The translations under genes were made by a program, and so were the position numbers. From Stereum hirsutum FP-91666 SS1 (lineage: Eukaryota > Basidiomycota > Agaricomycetes > Russulales > Stereaceae), in the NCBI RefSeq assembly GCF_000264905.1, contig NW_006763131.1:1651063-1715062 (forward strand): a stretch of DNA of 64,000 nucleotides, written 5' to 3'. Below, in pieces: positions 58,937-64,000 of the stretch. The stretch's first letter is position 1; every line of letters starts with the position of its first letter. Below the pieces are notes generated by a model. That model had not been told where the DNA came from. It did not search any database and saw nothing but the letters and a program-made list of their open reading frames with translations.

Positions 58937-60003
58937 TTACATAAACTTGGAAGCCTGCATCAAATCCCCGAATCAATCGTATCAGACACATCTTCAAGAC
59001 CTCAAGATACAACAAGAGTCACGTACCAAGCTCATCATCGAGCTCAACCCGCCGCTGTTGCTCCCTCCAGTCGCACCGCTGAACTTACTCTGCACAAGCA
59101 ACTTCATAACGGTCATCGCAGCACCGTTGACGGCCTCCTGCTTGTTACCACCGCTGCCGCCCGAAGAGCTGTCGAACAACTTGCTGGCCTCCGCCATCGC
59201 CATGCTGATCAGTTGGCTCTGAGAACCGCCGCCCGAGCCCGAGCCACCGGTGAACTGCTTGAGAACCTGGAATGGAGTGGAATGATGGTGGCAGGGCCGA
59301 ATTAGGCATATGACCGAATTGGCGAAAAAGGGACGATGCATGGGGTGAGAAAAGGTACGTACCTGGAGCGCAGCGGCGCTTCCCATGGAGGAAGCATTGA
59401 GGTTGCTGGCCGAACCTTCATGGTAAGCCTGCCTGTGGGCACTCTGTGCTGCCTCCTCATCGACCGGTTGAGTGTGCTCTTGCTATTTGCACCTCATATT
59501 TCAGCCCAAAGCCCCGAAGACAATACTACTGACCGTGATAGACGCACCTTGTTACCGTTAACGAAGCTCATCGCACTGGAGAAAAGAGAGCTATCTCCGG
59601 ATCCATGCTGCTGAGCAGTCTGAATGACCTCCTCGTGGTTGACTATTTTTCAACCATTTTAGCAATCAAGACAAATATCGTTGAACACCAGTTCAAGTGC
59701 GAGACGTACAGCCAACTTCTCCAGATCCTTCATTCCTCCCGTTCGAGTTGCTGGGAGTGTTGTACTCGGCGCCACCGGTCTTACCGTACTGCTGAGCTGC
59801 GACATCAAGGTTACGAATCAGTCCGATATAAAAAAACGAAATGCTCGTCCCGGCGGAGCAGGACGTACAGCCCGAGTTTCCCCCCCCTTGAGATTCCTGG
59901 TATTTCTCGTATCCTTCCTTGGCCAAGCTGATGAAGTTCTCCTGCACAGATTTGATAGAACTTTAGTTTCTCGACGCGCCAAGATTAGCCAAAGCCTTAC
60001 CAT
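58937..60003 (-). CDS. bfg: beta-flanking protein of the A mating-type locus
   Basis: Conserved fungal protein of unknown function that marks the border of the HD locus in many Agaricomycetes. 211 aa in seven coding exons: 60003-60001, 59941-59869, 59796-59710, 59642-59548, 59482-59363, 59266-59027 and 58954-58937. Exon 1 contributes only the ATG. The N-terminus ENFISLAKEGYEKYQESQGG, the middle HEEVIQTAQQHGSGDSSLFS, and the C-terminal SQSQLISMAMAEASKLFD, AAMTVMKLLVQSKFSG and final ASKFM are family signatures. The protein is Gly/Ser/Gln-rich with two conserved helical blocks, and has no signal peptide or membrane segment. The last exon (six codons) was accepted because it restores the conserved ASKFM end. 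Its role in mating has not been shown in the family; it serves here as locus marker. Confidence 0.9.
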
Positions 60004-60599
60004 ATCGAATGGGTATGAGTGTTTGGTGGAATTGAAAAGTGCAGGTAAGTAGTGGATGGAAGAAGGGAGGAGGAGAGGATGGATGGATTGGATGATGGTT
60101 GCGACGATAACCAGCAGCACAGCTACTAGGAACTCTAGATCCCCGATCGACGTCATGTCATCCAAAAACAACCTCGAAAACGGGTGGGGCCGACGTGTGG
60201 CGGGTTGCTCGGACCTGCCCCTGTGGCCCAACTTTACTTGTGACTTGCTCTGCTAGATTTTCAATAGCTTTCGCTCTTGTCGGTTCACTGAAATGATTAC
60301 TGACATGCCCTTGCGGTCGGCGAACTTAGTTCTCTGAGGTTTTCGCCTACTACTAATCCACTGTGATTATCGTACCAACTGATATAGAGGGCGAGACTAC
60401 TACTAGTGTGCAAAAATATCCTCTACGTTCGTTGCACAATCACTTGTGTCTATCGGCGATGGGTACGATTGAAGGAACATGATTTTAGGGAAGTAGAGGA
60501 AATGAGTTTACCGAGAACGATGGATCTGTACGCGGTTGTGATATACATGCTACTCGAGGCATTGCGAACATAAAGAGGAGACGAATCGTTGACTCACCT
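60004..60599. other. bfg upstream region
   Basis: About 600 bases between bfg and the aldo-keto reductase remnant, which may include the decayed C-terminal exons of the latter. Nothing else is clear. Confidence 0.4.
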
Positions 60600-61886
<1,287 letters not shown>

Positions 61887-62764
61887 ATTTTAAGTCAAAG
61901 TAGACCGTCGGAGTAGTGCAGATGAAGAATCGAGCTATACGAATAAAGTCCAAGTTCTGAGGATCCCAGGAGCCACCGAAGTCTCTATTTATACACATCG
62001 TAGAAGAGCCAGAGCCTGTGCACCCAAGGCGATAGAGTGTAGAACACCGAGCATAGCTGCCGTTCACGTCACAAGTTGAAGACCAGTTTATAATCGCCGA
62101 GCTCGAGAGATGTTACAGTCATACAGCGCTCGGTAGTACTAGTGTGGCGACCAGAAAGCCGGAGGTTCGAACCAGCAGAAACCATACATACCAGGATGGT
62201 GACGAGACGAAAAATAAAACGTCCGGTATGTCCAGACTCACCTTCCACAACGTGTTTCCGCATCAGAGCTTCGGTGTCTGTAGTTCTCAGGCACAAACAG
62301 CTGTAATATTGAGTGAGGCAACGTTATGGTAAAAATTAATACCGGAGACGCAGCGCACTCAGGGCTACTCAGGGTCTCAAGCTCTCAAGTCAGGGCCCTG
62401 GAGTTGCCGGACTCGGTCTTGCTTGTACAAAATGCCCGAGGATACCTTTCAGTACGAGGTTATTGCTGCATAACGCTGTCCACGTACCACTGCATCCACC
62501 GAACCTACCTCCGTGCGATACAACCTGCTTCATGCTATGAGGGACGCTGAACCGGAGACACGAACGTCTCACGGAGGCATTTGAAATTCAATCAAAGCGT
62601 CATTATGGCAAATTGACGTTTTGAGTCCGAATTTGCAAAACTCGCGGAATCAGGCTTGGTCATCGAATTCCGAGTCGACGACTGATGCAGACGAGTCTGA
62701 GTCCAATGCTCTCCTGCTGCTGCAACCCGCTCGCCACCCTCCTCCATTCCGCGTCGAAGTCATC
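61887..62764. other. intergenic between the pseudogene and CFD1
   Basis: About 880 bases. Includes an isolated ggttcgaacc at about 62164 (rejected as tRNA) and the CFD1 5' region. The open frame continues upstream of the CFD1 ATG to 62621 without similarity. Confidence 0.45.
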
Positions 62765-63799
62765 ATGGCTTCCACAACACAGGAAACCCCAGTGTCCCGC
62801 AGGCTGAAACACATCAAACACATCATCATCGTCTGTTCCGGCAAGGGCGGCGTCGGCAAATCGTCCGTTTCGACCCAACTCGCACTATCGCTCCGCGCCT
62901 CTTCTCCGACTGCCCGCGTCGGAGTTCTCGACGTCGACCTGACTGGCCCTTCGATACCGCGGATGTTAGGTCTCGACGGGCACGGGGTGCATCAGAGCAG
63001 CGACGGCTGGGTTCCCGTGTACTCGGACGGTGCAGAAGCGAGGTTAGCGTGCATGAGCGTCGGGTTTCTGCTGAAGAAGAAGGAAGACTCGGTGGTGTGG
63101 CGAGGGCCGAAGAAGAATGCGATGATAAGGCAGTTTCTGAGCGATGTGAGGTGGGGAGAACTAGACTACTTGGTGATAGATACGCCTCCAGGTGAGTGTT
63201 TCGATGAAATCTCAGGAGCTCATTCCGAGACCAGATCATCATAACATCCAATATATATGTATCACTGCGCCACAGGGACATCTGATGAGCATCTCTCGCT
63301 ACTGGAACACATGGCCCCCGTGCACGACCGACTGTCGGCCGTCATCGTCACAACACCTCAAGCGGTCGCGCTAATGGACGCGATGAAATGTCTCTCGTTC
63401 GCACGCACCGTCGAGCTGCCCGTGCTCGGGATCATCGAGAATATGAGTGGATATGTGTGTCCGTGTTGTGGCGAGATCAGCAACGTCTTCTCGACGGGAG
63501 GAGGGGAGGAGATGGCGAGGCGAGAAGGATTACCGTTCTTGGGAAGCTTACCAGTCGACACGGAGCTCGTAACACTGCTGGACGCCGCCGCGCCCGTAGC
63601 AGAGGAGCAAGAGAGCGAGGGAGCCGGCACCGAGCGAGATGGATTGAGCCAGCCGAGCGAGCGAGCGTTCGCGCTTCTAGAGCGATATGAGAAGACGTCG
63701 TCAGCGAAGTTGTTCAAGAATATCGTGCAAGCAGTGCTCGAGAAGTTGCCAGAGCGAGAGGACGGACGTGACGGTGGTGGCGGCGGTGGCGGTCAGTAG
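62765..63799 (+). CDS. CFD1: cytosolic Fe-S cluster scaffold P-loop NTPase (NUBP2 type)
   Basis: 316 aa from exons 62765-63191 and 63276-63799. Partner of Nbp35 in the CIA scaffold that assembles a 4Fe-4S cluster for cytosolic and nuclear proteins. The deviant Walker [12 protein letters not shown] sits at residues about 24-34; [17 protein letters not shown] and [16 protein letters not shown] are the switch motifs of Mrp/NBP35 ATPases; CPCC at about 204-207 supplies the CxxC cluster ligands at the dimer interface. The N-terminal four-Cys ferredoxin motif of Nbp35 is absent, which separates Cfd1 from Nbp35. The chosen ATG gives [20 protein letters not shown]; an in-frame start at 62621 adds 48 unconserved residues. 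The C-terminal tail ends in a Gly-rich run. Confidence 0.93.
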
Positions 63800-64000
63800 A
63801 GATGGATCTGGACATTACGATGGGCGACGAGCGGAGTGGTGGAGTGGGGTGACTTCGTTCTGCCGAGGTTGTCAATGGGCGGTTTGAAAGAGTGTAAAGC
63901 CACCGCTATGGACCGTGTTTGTCAGACATGAATCTAACCGAGCACGCAGCAGTGAAACGCCTCGGAGAGGATATCGAGGACGCGATAGAACGAAATGGTT
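63800..64000. other. CFD1 3' region to window edge
   Basis: 200 bases of 3' flank; no gene can be told. Confidence 0.4.

Noticed and set aside
62120..62185. tRNA-like ggttcgaacc T-loop motif
   Set aside because: Only the central two stem pairs match and no acceptor, D or anticodon stems can be folded around it.

Overview
This is nuclear DNA of a mushroom-forming basidiomycete (Agaricomycetes). Genes are dense and split by many 45-70 bp GT-AG introns, coding GC is near 50%, there are no operons, and the gene order MIP - homeodomain gene pairs - beta-flanking gene (bfg) is the hallmark of the Agaricomycete mating-type A (HD) locus. GCV2 and a Sec61-gamma gene, known as flank genes of this locus in related fungi, are also present. 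Order or genus cannot be read from the sequence alone. All gene models are by eye from splice signals, reading frame and family resemblance.

Left flank (1-9.2 kb): 5' part of an RSC9/ARID2-like remodeller subunit (minus, cut by the window edge), a condensation-superfamily acyltransferase (minus), then a divergent pair made of an SLC35C-type GDP-sugar transporter (minus) and an O-fucosyltransferase-like type II membrane enzyme (plus), which together suggest a Golgi fucosylation module. From 9.2 to 14.0 kb I find no gene I can support.

Centre (14-40.8 kb): ketopantoate reductase (minus), ARMH3/DUF1741 protein (plus), F-box protein (plus), glycine decarboxylase P-protein (plus), Sec61-gamma (minus), mitochondrial PPR protein (plus), COG1 (minus), TMEM115/rhomboid-like Golgi protein (minus), FAM32A-like protein (plus), WHIM-domain chromatin protein (plus), and the mitochondrial intermediate peptidase MIP (plus).

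Mating-type segment (40.8-60.0 kb): two HD1/HD2 cassettes in the same orientation. In each, HD1 (minus) and HD2 (plus) are divergent across a 216-234 bp promoter. The first coding exon of both HD2 genes is exactly 489 nt, and related minisatellites lie downstream of both HD1 genes, so the cassettes look like a tandem duplication. The homeodomains are strikingly degenerate: cassette 1 HD1 has none, cassette 2 HD1 has an HD1-type domain that has lost the helix-3 Trp and Asn, and neither HD2 shows a WFxNxR motif. The segment is closed by bfg (minus). About 7 kb between the cassettes has minisatellites but no supported gene.

Right flank (60-64 kb): an aldo-keto reductase pseudogene (minus) with two in-frame stops, then CFD1/NUBP2, a cytosolic Fe-S scaffold P-loop NTPase (plus).
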